The notes beneath the pieces were generated by a model. That model was not told the origin of the DNA, did no database searches, and was given only the letters and a program-made list of their open reading frames with translations. The position numbers and the translations under genes were made by a program. From assembly GCA_945947045.1 (NCBI GenBank), contig CAMEXG010000078.1:1-8850 (forward strand): a DNA stretch of 8,850 nucleotides, given 5' to 3'. The stretch is from an uncultured Spirochaetales bacterium (GTDB lineage: Bacteria; Spirochaetota; Spirochaetia; Sphaerochaetales; Sphaerochaetaceae). This document shows positions 1 to 6,197 of this stretch, piece by piece. The number at the start of each line of letters is the position of its first letter. Position 1 is the stretch's first letter.

Positions 1-541
1 GAAACAACTCCCTTGGTTCATATCCCAGTGGTGCTGTATGTGATAACACGCAGTCGATTTTCCAATCTTTCTCTTTCAGCTTCTTTGTTATCCTTCTTTT
101 CTCTTGAGACGAAAGAAGCTCGTCTTCCCACCAGGTCTTTCCCCAGAAGGGTTCATATATAATCCTGGTTTCCTTATCGATGGAGTATGCACCGCCTATT
201 ACGATGGTTTCCAAGCCTCCTATATCGTATATTTCTCCGTCAATGGCGAAAAGTAGGGAAGGAAACTCATCTTCAACCAGTACTGATCCTCCCTGCCATT
301 CTTTCTTTTTATAGCTTTGGATACTCTCTGCTCTCATTTCATGATTACCTCTGATAAAGAAGAAAGTGAGAGGCAATCTAGATACTTCACATTTTTTTAC
401 TCTGTCGCTTTTTTCTCCATAGAAGTTTAGTGAAGCGTCTCCCAGGACTATCATCAAATCATTTTTTGTTGTTTTATTTTTTCTGCAGAAAGATTCGAAA
501 CGACTAAAATCTCTATGAGTGTCTCCAGTTATAAAGATCAT
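1..541 (-). CDS. Metallophosphoesterase (calcineurin-like), C-terminus cut by window edge
   Basis: Reading down the minus strand from the ATG at 541 gives 180 uninterrupted codons up to the window edge, so the C-terminus is missing. It begins MIFITGDTHRDF. The dinuclear-metal motifs of calcineurin-like phosphoesterases appear in order: GDTH (D7, H9), GDA (D35), GNHE (N66, H67) and a later SHTAP (H168). Such proteins hydrolyse phosphomono- or diesters in the cytoplasm using two divalent metals; the substrate cannot be told from the sequence. The start is well supported by AGGAG five bases upstream (547-551, minus strand). The gene lies 42 bases after the GNAT gene on the same strand, so the two are probably co-transcribed. 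The family call is firm; the role is unknown. Confidence 0.88.
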   Translation of the reverse strand, partial: MIFITGDTHRDFSRFESFCRKNKTTKNDLMIVLGDASLNFYGEKSDRVKKCEVSRLPLTFFFIRGNHEMRAESIQSYKKKEWQGGSVLVEDEFPSLLFAIDGEIYDIGGLETIVIGGAYSIDKETRIIYEPFWGKTWWEDELLSSQEKRRITKKLKEKDWKIDCVLSHTAPLGYEPRELF

Positions 542-583
542 AGTTTCTCCTAGATGTCGGATAATCAAATTGACTTGAAAGCA

Positions 584-859
584 TCAGTCAGCAATAACAT
601 CACTGTACTTATCTCTGTCTTTCTCAAAAACATGACGGACATAAGAGCATTCAGGCCTTATTCTTTTCCCTTCTTCTTTCGCTTTGTTGACGATAGCTTG
701 GAGAAGACGCAAGGCGATTCCTTGTCCTCCATATTCTTTATCCACATCAGTGTGGTAAATGACCCAATTATCACCATCTATTCTGTATTGGCACTTTCCA
801 ATAAGTTTTTCTCCATCATAAGCGTTTGACGCAAGGTTCTCGTTTCTTATTTCAATCAT
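584..859 (-). CDS. Small GNAT-family N-acetyltransferase (YjdJ/COG2388 type)
   Basis: This 91-residue protein starts MIEIRNENL. It has the short single-domain form of the COG2388 acetyltransferases: an N-terminal strand region, then the acetyl-CoA pyrophosphate loop GGQGIA (residues 44-49) followed by a helix, and a C-terminal CSYVRHVFEK block (71-80) with DKYSDVI, which resembles the conserved C-x-Y-V...Y-x-D-V ending of the family. Members are presumed to transfer acetyl groups from acetyl-CoA to an unidentified cytoplasmic substrate. A longer reading from a TTG at 889 is possible, but the family begins near the chosen ATG, so I prefer 859. The ribosome site (GAGATGG) is weak. It is followed on the same strand by the metallophosphoesterase gene. 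Confidence 0.85.
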   Translation of the reverse strand: MIEIRNENLASNAYDGEKLIGKCQYRIDGDNWVIYHTDVDKEYGGQGIALRLLQAIVNKAKEEGKRIRPECSYVRHVFEKDRDKYSDVIAD

Positions 860-890
860 CGTCCATCTCTTATAGTAAATATAACACAAT

Positions 891-932
891 ATAATATGCC
901 TTAGTTTATTCTCTTTCTAAAAAGTATTAGAA
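891..932 (-). promoter_or_regulatory. Candidate promoter and dyad operator for the GNAT gene
   Basis: Reading the minus strand, TTAGAA (915-920) and TATTAT (891-896) are 18 bases apart and match sigma-70 -35/-10 consensus at four and five of six positions. The -35 element is the downstream arm of an inverted repeat: TTCTAA at 915-920 and TTAGAA at 927-932 around a 6-base centre, extending to 8 bp with one mismatch. A protein binding the dyad would block the -35. The AT content makes chance matches easy, so this is only a candidate. Confidence 0.35.
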
Positions 933-1158
933 GGAAAAAAACAAGCATGATTTGAGTGTAGTTATTTTTCTAGAGAAAAAGGTGAAAAATAATACTTTTA
1001 TAAATATATATATTGTGAATAAATAACTGTATAAATTATTTATAGTATGCCAAAATTGTTATAATAATATATGTTTTGGCAGATTATAAGAGTATTCAAG
1101 TCTATCGGAGAAATCTCGAATCTTATTTTTAGAGATGTGTTGTATTAATGAGATATCT
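933..1158. other. AT-rich non-coding stretch with several inverted repeats
   Basis: No reading frame here has recognisable protein similarity. Three dyads stand out: TTTTTC/GAAAAA with a 4-base loop (965-980), ATAAATAA/TTATTTAT with a 9-base loop (1019-1043), and TGCCAAAA/TTTTGGCA with an 18-base, purely A/T-dominated loop (1048-1081). None is followed by a clear T-run, so none looks like a standard intrinsic terminator. The first two are low-complexity and may be chance. The third, containing GCC/GGC, is the most convincing. It lies downstream of the decayed AraC gene on the minus strand and could be its former terminator or a binding site. Confidence 0.4.
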
Positions 1159-1478
1159 CTAGTGAGAAATATTAGTCTTTCTATATTTAAGAGGCGTTAT
1201 TCAACAGTGTTTCTTAAATGATTTTTGAAAGTGACTTTGGCTGGAGAAGTATAGGTAGTTACTCATTTCAGTTCGTGACTTTTCTGTATATCTCAATAGA
1301 TTTTTTGCTTCGCGAAGACGACATTATTTTATATAATCAAAAATAGTCATTCCTGGTTCGGATTGAAAACGTCTGAAAATATAAGCTCTATTTTTTCAGA
1401 TATTTCTACTATCTTTTCAATGGAGACGGACTCATTAATATGAATAGACTGCCTTCGATACTCTCTTAGAAACAAAAC
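1159..1478 (-). pseudogene. Decayed AraC-family transcriptional regulator (C-terminal HTH domain remnant)
   Basis: On the minus strand two adjoining frames together rebuild an AraC DNA-binding domain. From 1478 the first frame reads to INESVSIEKIVEISEKIEL and FSDVFNPNQ, matching the first HTH (typical SIEKIAE...YFSxxFK). It hits TGA at 1347-1349. A shift of frame near 1350-1356 continues as MTIFDYIK, the usual GMTFxDYI linker. A TAA (1324-1326) follows, then CRLREAKNLLRYTEKS, YLYFSSQSHFQKSFKK and HC, the second HTH helix pair. A TGA (1201-1203) stands where glycine is expected, before ITPLKYRKTN, and the reading ends at TAG (1159-1161). One frameshift plus two nonsense codons make it non-functional. 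The N-terminal effector domain is absent, because the intact gene at 1580 lies close upstream. It may once have regulated a neighbouring gene. Confidence 0.82.
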
Positions 1479-1568
1479 AGAGTATTTTGGAGTATAGATA
1501 GAGAGGAATAAGAAATATTTTTCATGTTTAGTTTTTATTTTGTAAGTACTTGGTGTTATTTTATTGTT

Positions 1569-1575
1569 GGAGGAG
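1569..1575 (+). promoter_or_regulatory. Ribosome binding site that sets the start of the PARG-like gene
   Basis: GGAGGAG lies four bases before the ATG at 1580 and is a strong Shine-Dalgarno match. It rules in 1580 rather than the in-frame TTG at 1550, which has no such site and would add ten hydrophobic residues foreign to the family. Confidence 0.85.
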
Positions 1576-1579
1576 TCTT

Positions 1580-2428
1580 ATGGGACGACAAGAAAACTTA
1601 GAAATATTTGAAGACACAGTGTGTCTTTATAATACAAACGAATACTTAAGAAAGAGTATAGAGAGTTCTTCTTTGGAAGAAGAGTTCTATGCAGGTGATA
1701 AGAGTGTTGCAAGAGATAATAAAAGCATCTATGAAAATGACGCAAGAATTATTGTAAGCCAGAAACGGTCTATGGAGGCTGCTTCTTACTATGCACGTGA
1801 GAATAAGAAAGTATGTGTACTAAACTTTGCTTCTGCAACTAACCCTGGTGGAGGAGTGACCAAAGGTTCTTCGGCTCAGGAAGAAGCAATATGTAGAGTA
1901 TCTACACTTTTCCCTTGCCTTAAAGAAAGAAAAATGATGAGGTGCTTCTATTACCCACATAGAGATGCCCTTGATCCACTACATAACGATGACGCTATCT
2001 ATACTCCAAATGTGGTAGTCTTCAAATCAGACACCTCTTACCCTAGGCTTTTAGTTGAAAACAAGTGGTATAAAGTGAATGTAATTACTTCAGCCGCTCC
2101 TAATCTGAGACAGAATCCAAGTAACAGTATGAACGGAGGAGACGGATACAAAAAAGCAGAGATAACAAAAGAGAACCTTCTCGCTTTATTGGAGAAAAGA
2201 ATCCATAGAATACTGGCGATAGCAGAGAAGAAAGGCAACGAAGTCGTTATCTTGGGCGCCTTTGGCTGCGGGGCATTCTCTAATCCTCCTGAAATAGTTG
2301 CCAAAGCAATGAAGAATGAAGTAGAGAAGTTTAGAAAAAGCTTTGAGATTATTGAGTTTGCCGTCTACTGTCCACCATATGATGACACAAATTATCGTGT
2401 GTTCAAAAGAGTGCTGGAGACAATATAA
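1580..2428 (+). CDS. Poly(ADP-ribose) glycohydrolase-like macrodomain protein (TIGR02452/bacterial PARG type)
   Basis: This 282-residue protein carries the bacterial PARG signature, a GGG loop followed by a QEE catalytic motif: NPGGG (88-92), then VTKGSSA, then Q100-E101-E102, with the last glutamate expected to be catalytic. Other family blocks are HRDALDPLHNDDAIYTP (127-143), ITSAAPNLR (169-177) and LGAFGCGAFSNPP (225-237), the phosphate-binding loop late in macrodomain folds. Members remove ADP-ribose from ADP-ribosylated targets or chains in the cytoplasm. Whether the substrate here is protein, DNA or free ADP-ribose polymer cannot be told. Length is normal for the family. No ADP-ribosyltransferase partner is visible nearby. 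It is a single gene, with a decayed regulator upstream and a converging operon downstream. No convincing promoter was found in the 100 bases upstream. Confidence 0.86.
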   Translation: MGRQENLEIFEDTVCLYNTNEYLRKSIESSSLEEEFYAGDKSVARDNKSIYENDARIIVSQKRSMEAASYYARENKKVCVLNFASATNPGGGVTKGSSAQEEAICRVSTLFPCLKERKMMRCFYYPHRDALDPLHNDDAIYTPNVVVFKSDTSYPRLLVENKWYKVNVITSAAPNLRQNPSNSMNGGDGYKKAEITKENLLALLEKRIHRILAIAEKKGNEVVILGAFGCGAFSNPPEIVAKAMKNEVEKFRKSFEIIEFAVYCPPYDDTNYRVFKRVLETI

Positions 2429-2455
2429 ATCATTGTCATGTTGGTAATTAGCTGT

Positions 2456-2486
2456 AATTCCTTCCATCATTTTGAGGGAAGGAATT
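2456..2486. terminator. Bidirectional hairpin between converging genes
   Basis: AATTCCTTCC (2456-2465) and GGAAGGAATT (2477-2486) form a perfect 10-bp stem with an 11-base loop, extendable by CTG/CAG with one bulged T. It lies 27 bases after the PARG-like stop and 18 bases after the nitroreductase stop on the other strand, the expected place for a shared terminator. No clear T-run follows on either strand, so it is not a textbook intrinsic terminator; it may instead protect 3' ends. Confidence 0.6.
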
Positions 2487-2504
2487 CAGGATAAGAAGTG
2501 TTAC

Positions 2505-3017
2505 TTACAATATAACTACTGTTTCGTATAGTGGCTTTTTGTCGTAATGTTGTGTAGAAGGTTTTGAGTCAGAAGCAGGATATCCCATAACAAGAATGCT
2601 GATTATCTCTTCGTTTTCAGGAATACTGAATTCGCTTCTCACAGCTTCCGGGATAAAATGCATAATCCAAGTCGACCCTATGCCGATGTCATAGGCAGCA
2701 AGCATCATATTTGTCGTTACTATGGCACCGTCGACATAAGCGCTGGATTGTTGGTCATACTCTCTGACCCAACACTTTGTTTTGTCTACAGTGATAATAA
2801 AAGCCAGGGTTTCTCCGAAGTGTGATGTCTTGCACTTTTGGAGCTTTTCCAGTGCTTCATGACTACATAGGGCATATATCTTCTGTGGCTGCTTGTTGCA
2901 TGCAGTGGGGGAGACCTGAGAGGAATAGAGTATAAGATCAATCTTTTCTTTTTCTACTTTTTTGGCGGAAAACTTTCTCACAGAATATCTTTTTTCACAT
3001 AATTCATTGAAATTCAT
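2505..3017 (-). CDS. Nitroreductase-family flavoprotein
   Basis: This 170-residue protein opens MNFNELCEKRYSVRKF. The R-x-S-x-R-x-F signature (residues 10-16) contacts FMN phosphate in nitroreductases. Further family blocks are SPTACNKQPQKIYAL (36-50; usually SPSAxNxQPWxF), AAYDIGIGSTWI (107-118; the G-L-G-x-x-W-I block) and VMGYPASDSKP (143-153). Such enzymes are cytoplasmic FMN-dependent NAD(P)H oxidoreductases acting on nitroaromatics, quinones or flavins; the natural substrate is unclear. At 170 residues it is on the short side but complete. Its ATG is 2 bases after the symporter stop codon, and its ribosome site (AAGGAAGAG) lies inside the symporter's final codons, so translation is probably coupled to that gene. 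Confidence 0.87.
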   Translation of the reverse strand: MNFNELCEKRYSVRKFSAKKVEKEKIDLILYSSQVSPTACNKQPQKIYALCSHEALEKLQKCKTSHFGETLAFIITVDKTKCWVREYDQQSSAYVDGAIVTTNMMLAAYDIGIGSTWIMHFIPEAVRSEFSIPENEEIISILVMGYPASDSKPSTQHYDKKPLYETVVIL

Positions 3018-3019
3018 AC

Positions 3020-4384
3020 CTATCTCTCTTCCTTTATTCCACCTTGTATAGGTTGATTATTTTTCTTATCCATCATTCCCAAAACTATGAATACTAAGCT
3101 TCCTATTACTCCCCAGAAAACGGGAAGAATGTCGACTTTATAGAAAAGTATCTTTCCCATTATAGTGAAAATGGGAGCCGCCGCCATAGATAATAGCACG
3201 TAGACTTTATTAATAGTCTTTTTATAGAAAAGAGCTATGACAAGAGGAAAGAAGCTTACCGCTCCTCTTAGTCCCGCCCCCATAAACGTCCAGTTTAGTA
3301 TCAAGGCGCCTTTATTTGACATTACCACAGAAGATACGATGGATAAAAGAATTAGGATAAGGACACGTGTTGCTCTTGTCTCATTCTTTATTCTATTTTT
3401 CATCAGTCCTCTGTAGATAATTGTGGAAGTAGCATAAAGTGTTCCGGAAGTAGTGCCTACCAGTGTCAAAAGAAGCATCCCTTCCAGACATCCTGCAATA
3501 AATGGCGGCATCTTTAGCTGGATAAACAGTGGCAGTGCTGTTGAAGAATCAATGGAAGGATGGTTTAACTTCATGTACAAACCTACAAGAATGCAGAATA
3601 GCCCGATGAAGGGACCTATGAAGGAAGAGAGTATAATGGCTCTCTTGCTCTCTTTATATGTTTTCCCTGTAATAAGTGCAGAAGTGTAATTCTGCCCCGT
3701 GATTATTCCGAGGGCAAGGGAAATAACCTGGCTTAGGTTTTTCCATACTCCTCCGTTAAAAATATTAAAGTATGAGGAGGGAAGTGTAGTGAGATGAGAG
3801 CCTAAAGAGAGATAAGCGATAATGCCGCAACTTCCAAAGCCTAGAGCCATAAGAACTGTCTTCAGGATCCCCATGTATCCCAAGGATATTCCTCCGCCAA
3901 AGAAAACATAAATAAGGACCAAAACTATGAAGATCAACAATGCGTATGGGGAAGATATGGGCAGAAGAGATGTAATCAGAGCTACCCCGCTTAATACTTG
4001 AGACACAATGGAGAGTGTAGTCCCCCCTGCAGATAATAGGCTCATGGTGATGCCACACTTTTCTCCATATTTATCACTGACAATCTCCAAAAGGGTGTTC
4101 TTGTCACTGAAATATATACGCTTTGAGAATACAAAAGAAAATAGAAGAATTCCTATAGAACATCCTAGAGTATACCACCAGGCGGAGAAACCGGATTCAA
4201 ATGCAGCTTGTGATGTCCCCACTGTCGAGGATCCTCCAACTAGAGTACCTACTATCCCTCCAAGGACCAAATAAGAAGAGACAGATCTCTTCCCACTGAA
4301 ATCTTTGCCCTTCTGTTTCTTAGAGGACACTGCACTGACTGAAAGAATCAAAACTAGAATAGCCAATAGACCGAAATACATCAT
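3020..4384 (-). CDS. Sodium:solute symporter (SSS/SLC5 family)
   Basis: This 454-residue integral membrane protein has about twelve or thirteen hydrophobic segments, starting with residues 2-20. The segment LGGIVGTLVGGSSTVGTSQA (41-60) followed by AFESGFSAWWYTLG (61-74) is the characteristic early region of SSS transporters, where the broken helix forms part of the substrate and sodium site. A long mid-protein stretch with FFGGGISLGYMG and SLALGIITGQNYTSAL also fits. It should import an organic solute with Na+; the substrate (sugar, amino acid, carboxylate or nucleoside-like) cannot be assigned. The C-terminus is short and charged. The start is at MM, but no good Shine-Dalgarno precedes it. 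The gene heads a two-gene unit with the nitroreductase 2 bases downstream. Confidence 0.88.
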   Translation of the reverse strand: MMYFGLLAILVLILSVSAVSSKKQKGKDFSGKRSVSSYLVLGGIVGTLVGGSSTVGTSQAAFESGFSAWWYTLGCSIGILLFSFVFSKRIYFSDKNTLLEIVSDKYGEKCGITMSLLSAGGTTLSIVSQVLSGVALITSLLPISSPYALLIFIVLVLIYVFFGGGISLGYMGILKTVLMALGFGSCGIIAYLSLGSHLTTLPSSYFNIFNGGVWKNLSQVISLALGIITGQNYTSALITGKTYKESKRAIILSSFIGPFIGLFCILVGLYMKLNHPSIDSSTALPLFIQLKMPPFIAGCLEGMLLLTLVGTTSGTLYATSTIIYRGLMKNRIKNETRATRVLILILLSIVSSVVMSNKGALILNWTFMGAGLRGAVSFFPLVIALFYKKTINKVYVLLSMAAAPIFTIMGKILFYKVDILPVFWGVIGSLVFIVLGMMDKKNNQPIQGGIKEER

Positions 4385-4401
4385 AGACTAATACCCATGA
4401 A

Positions 4402-4431
4402 ATTCTATATCTAGGATAGGAATAATTACAA
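4402..4431 (-). promoter_or_regulatory. Candidate promoter for the symporter-nitroreductase operon
   Basis: On the minus strand TTGTAA (4426-4431) and TAGAAT (4402-4407) are 18 bases apart, matching -35 at four and -10 at five of six positions. Transcription would begin about 11 bases before the symporter ATG, giving an almost leaderless message, which would fit the missing Shine-Dalgarno. The case is weak because the region is AT-rich. Confidence 0.35.
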
Positions 4432-4491
4432 TTTCTTTGTTGAAACTCCAATAAGATTGATTAAGGATATAATAGTGCAATTCATTAGTTT

Positions 4492-4647
4492 TGTCTAAAT
4501 CTGAGGTTTTATATCATATCTAGACATAAAAGAACCATAATTTTGTCTAAATCTAATAATTTACATAATATTTAGACATAAACCTGCCATAATTCTGTCT
4601 AAATCTATGGTTATTTATAATATTTAGACATAAGCACATTGCTTTTG
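4492..4647. repeat. Three 52-bp tandem units: six alternating inverted 9-mers
   Basis: TGTCTAAAT occurs at 4492-4500, 4544-4552 and 4596-4604. Its inverse ATTTAGACA occurs at 4570-4578 and 4622-4630, and with one change (ATCTAGACA) at 4518-4526. Every gap between neighbouring arms is exactly 17 bases, so the motif alternates in orientation every 26 bp and each unit repeats every 52 bp, close to five helical turns. Beyond the arms the units share CT after each forward arm, TAA after each inverted arm, and CCATAATT before the second and third units. The spacers otherwise differ, so selection seems to act on the arms and their spacing. The array fills the divergent region upstream of the AAA+/nuclease gene. 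It resembles an operator array more than an origin iteron set or a CRISPR. The binding protein is unknown. Confidence 0.92.
4616..4621 (+). promoter_or_regulatory. Candidate -10 box for the AAA+ gene, inside the third repeat unit
   Basis: A perfect TATAAT lies at 4616-4621, immediately left of the last ATTTAGACA arm (4622-4630). A start site near 4628 would give a leader of about 46 bases to the ATG at 4674, and the last arm would cover the start point. No good -35 is seen at 17 bp: CTGTCT, part of the third unit's left arm, is 15 bp away. The promoter may depend on an activator or be directly repressible by the array-binding protein. Confidence 0.5.
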
Positions 4648-4673
4648 GCTTTGTCAAATGGTATCATAGATTC

Positions 4674-6095
4674 ATGAATAATAAGATTATAGGAAGAGAA
4701 AAGGAAATAAAAATACTTCAAAAGTGCCTGGCGATAAACGAATCCCAACTAATTATAGTTTATGGTAGAAGAAGAGTCGGAAAAACCTTTTTGATAAACA
4801 ACTTCTTTGAAAACTCTTTTGATTTTAAAGTATCTGGTGCATATGATTTACCTAAAGAAGCACAAATCAAGAATTTTGTTGCTGAGATAAATCTAAGCTT
4901 TAAAAAAAATTATGACACTCCTTCTAATTGGTCTGATGTATTCTTTTTGCTTAGAAAAGAATTAGAATCTCTTCCTCAAGAAAGAAAGAGTGTTGTTTTT
5001 ATAGATGAAATGCCTTGGTTAGATACTCCCAGCTCTGGTTTTCTCCCTGCCTTTGAGTATTTCTGGAATAATTGGGGTTCCAGTAGAGAAAATCTTATTT
5101 GCATTGTATGTGGCTCTGCAACACAGTGGATTGTTGATAATATCTCCGAAAACAAAGGTGGATTATTCAATAGACAGAGTTGCAGATTATATTTAGAGCC
5201 ATTTAGTCTCAATGAAACTGAGAAATTCTTAGTTTCCAGAGGCTTTGTCTGGTCTCGATACGACATAGCAGAATGTTATATGATAATGGGCGGAATCCCT
5301 TACTATCTTAACTATTTGGATAACTCTCTTACGTTAAACCAAAACATTGATGCACTTTTCTTCAAAAGAAGAGGATTACTGTGGGATGAGTTTTCTCATT
5401 TATATGCAACGCTTTTCAAAAACAGTCCCCAATATATAAAAGTAGTTGAAGCATTAAGTAAAAAACGTATGGGAATGACAAGAGACGAGATAGCAAAAGA
5501 ATCAGGACTCAAACCAAATGGTGAATTAACTAAATTATTGGAAAACTTGGAGAACTCCAGCTTTATTCATGTTTATTGTTATTTTGGAAATAAGAAGAAA
5601 AATAGGATTTATCAACTATCTGATTACTATACTCTCTTCTATTATAAGTTCCTAAAAAACAATACAGGTACTGACGAGAACTTTTGGACTAACTCCCTTG
5701 ATAATCCATCAGTGAGAGCTTGGAAGGGACTTTCATTTGAACTTCTATGCCGCGATCATATTAATCAGATTAAAAGAAAGCTAGGAATCGAAGGTGTTTT
5801 GACTGAAACTTCAGTTTGGTATCAGAAGGGAAGCGAAGGAGAAAAAGGTGCTCAGATAGACTTGGTAATTGATCGAAGAGATAGAATCATTAATCTACTT
5901 GAGATAAAGTTCTCGGAGCATGAATTCGATATAGATAAGAAGACTAGTGAGAGTTTAATTAATAAAAGAGAATGCTTTAGGCGTAATACTAAGACCAAAA
6001 AAGCACTTCATCTCACCCTTGTTACAACATATGGATGCAAAGGGAACAGAAATATAATTCAGAGCGAAGTCACTTTGGATAGTTTATTTGGATAA
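4674..6095 (+). CDS. AAA+ ATPase with winged helix and C-terminal DUF234/PD-(D/E)xK-like domain
   Basis: This 473-residue protein starts MNNKIIGREKE, the usual opening of the ATPase_2/COG1672 family. Walker A is GRRRVGKT (31-38), Walker B is VVFIDE (107-112), a sensor-1-like strand is CIVCGSATQW (143-152), and an arginine near GGLFNRQ (162-168) could be a finger. A winged-helix segment follows (about 260-300: MTRDEIAKESGLKPNGELTK). The end is nuclease-like: E356 in SFELLCRDHI, D396 in QIDLVID, and E410-x-K412 in LLEIKFS, the E...D...ExK pattern of PD-(D/E)xK enzymes, consistent with DUF234. Family members are common, often multicopy, and of poorly known function; DNA binding or cleavage driven by ATP is an inference. 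The Shine-Dalgarno is weak. It stands alone behind the 52-bp repeat array, which may regulate it or be its target. Confidence 0.88.
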   Translation: MNNKIIGREKEIKILQKCLAINESQLIIVYGRRRVGKTFLINNFFENSFDFKVSGAYDLPKEAQIKNFVAEINLSFKKNYDTPSNWSDVFFLLRKELESLPQERKSVVFIDEMPWLDTPSSGFLPAFEYFWNNWGSSRENLICIVCGSATQWIVDNISENKGGLFNRQSCRLYLEPFSLNETEKFLVSRGFVWSRYDIAECYMIMGGIPYYLNYLDNSLTLNQNIDALFFKRRGLLWDEFSHLYATLFKNSPQYIKVVEALSKKRMGMTRDEIAKESGLKPNGELTKLLENLENSSFIHVYCYFGNKKKNRIYQLSDYYTLFYYKFLKNNTGTDENFWTNSLDNPSVRAWKGLSFELLCRDHINQIKRKLGIEGVLTETSVWYQKGSEGEKGAQIDLVIDRRDRIINLLEIKFSEHEFDIDKKTSESLINKRECFRRNTKTKKALHLTLVTTYGCKGNRNIIQSEVTLDSLFG

Positions 6096-6118
6096 ACACG
6101 AACAGAACAAAGTCGTGT
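6096..6118 (+). terminator. Weak hairpin right after the AAA+ stop codon
   Basis: ACACGA (6096-6101) and TCGTGT (6113-6118) pair perfectly around an 11-base loop, starting on the base after the stop codon. The stem is only 6 bp and no T-run follows, so termination is doubtful. Confidence 0.3.
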
Positions 6119-6197
6119 CTATATCCATACACTTTGAATATAAAGAGAAACTCACCATTTTCTGTAATAAGAGTTGTCTGTTTCTTAATAATACTTG

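Noticed and set aside
554..829. A 91-codon plus-strand open frame
   Set aside because: It lies opposite the GNAT gene, has no ribosome site and reads as low-complexity hydrophobic and phenylalanine-rich sequence. It is the antisense shadow of the acetyltransferase.
1308..1317. Palindrome CTTCGCGAAG next to a T-run, resembling a terminator
   Set aside because: It is explained as codons of the LREAK segment in the AraC remnant, and the T-run is on the wrong side for a minus-strand terminator.
4383..4400. Five-codon leader frame (MGISL) overlapping the symporter start
   Set aside because: It has no ribosome site, and the predicted transcript start near 4395 would lie inside it. Such short frames arise readily by chance.
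4492..4647. A short CRISPR array
   Set aside because: The repeats are 9 bases in alternating orientation with 17-base gaps, not 23-40-base direct repeats with longer spacers, and no cas genes are near.
4492..4647. Replication-origin iterons
   Set aside because: There is no Rep or DnaA gene and no DnaA boxes were seen, and the context is a divergent promoter region. Iterons are usually direct repeats in one orientation.
6116..6124. TGTCTATAT, one mismatch from the array motif, just after the AAA+ gene
   Set aside because: It is a single copy without a partner arm at the 17-base spacing and is easily expected by chance in AT-rich DNA.
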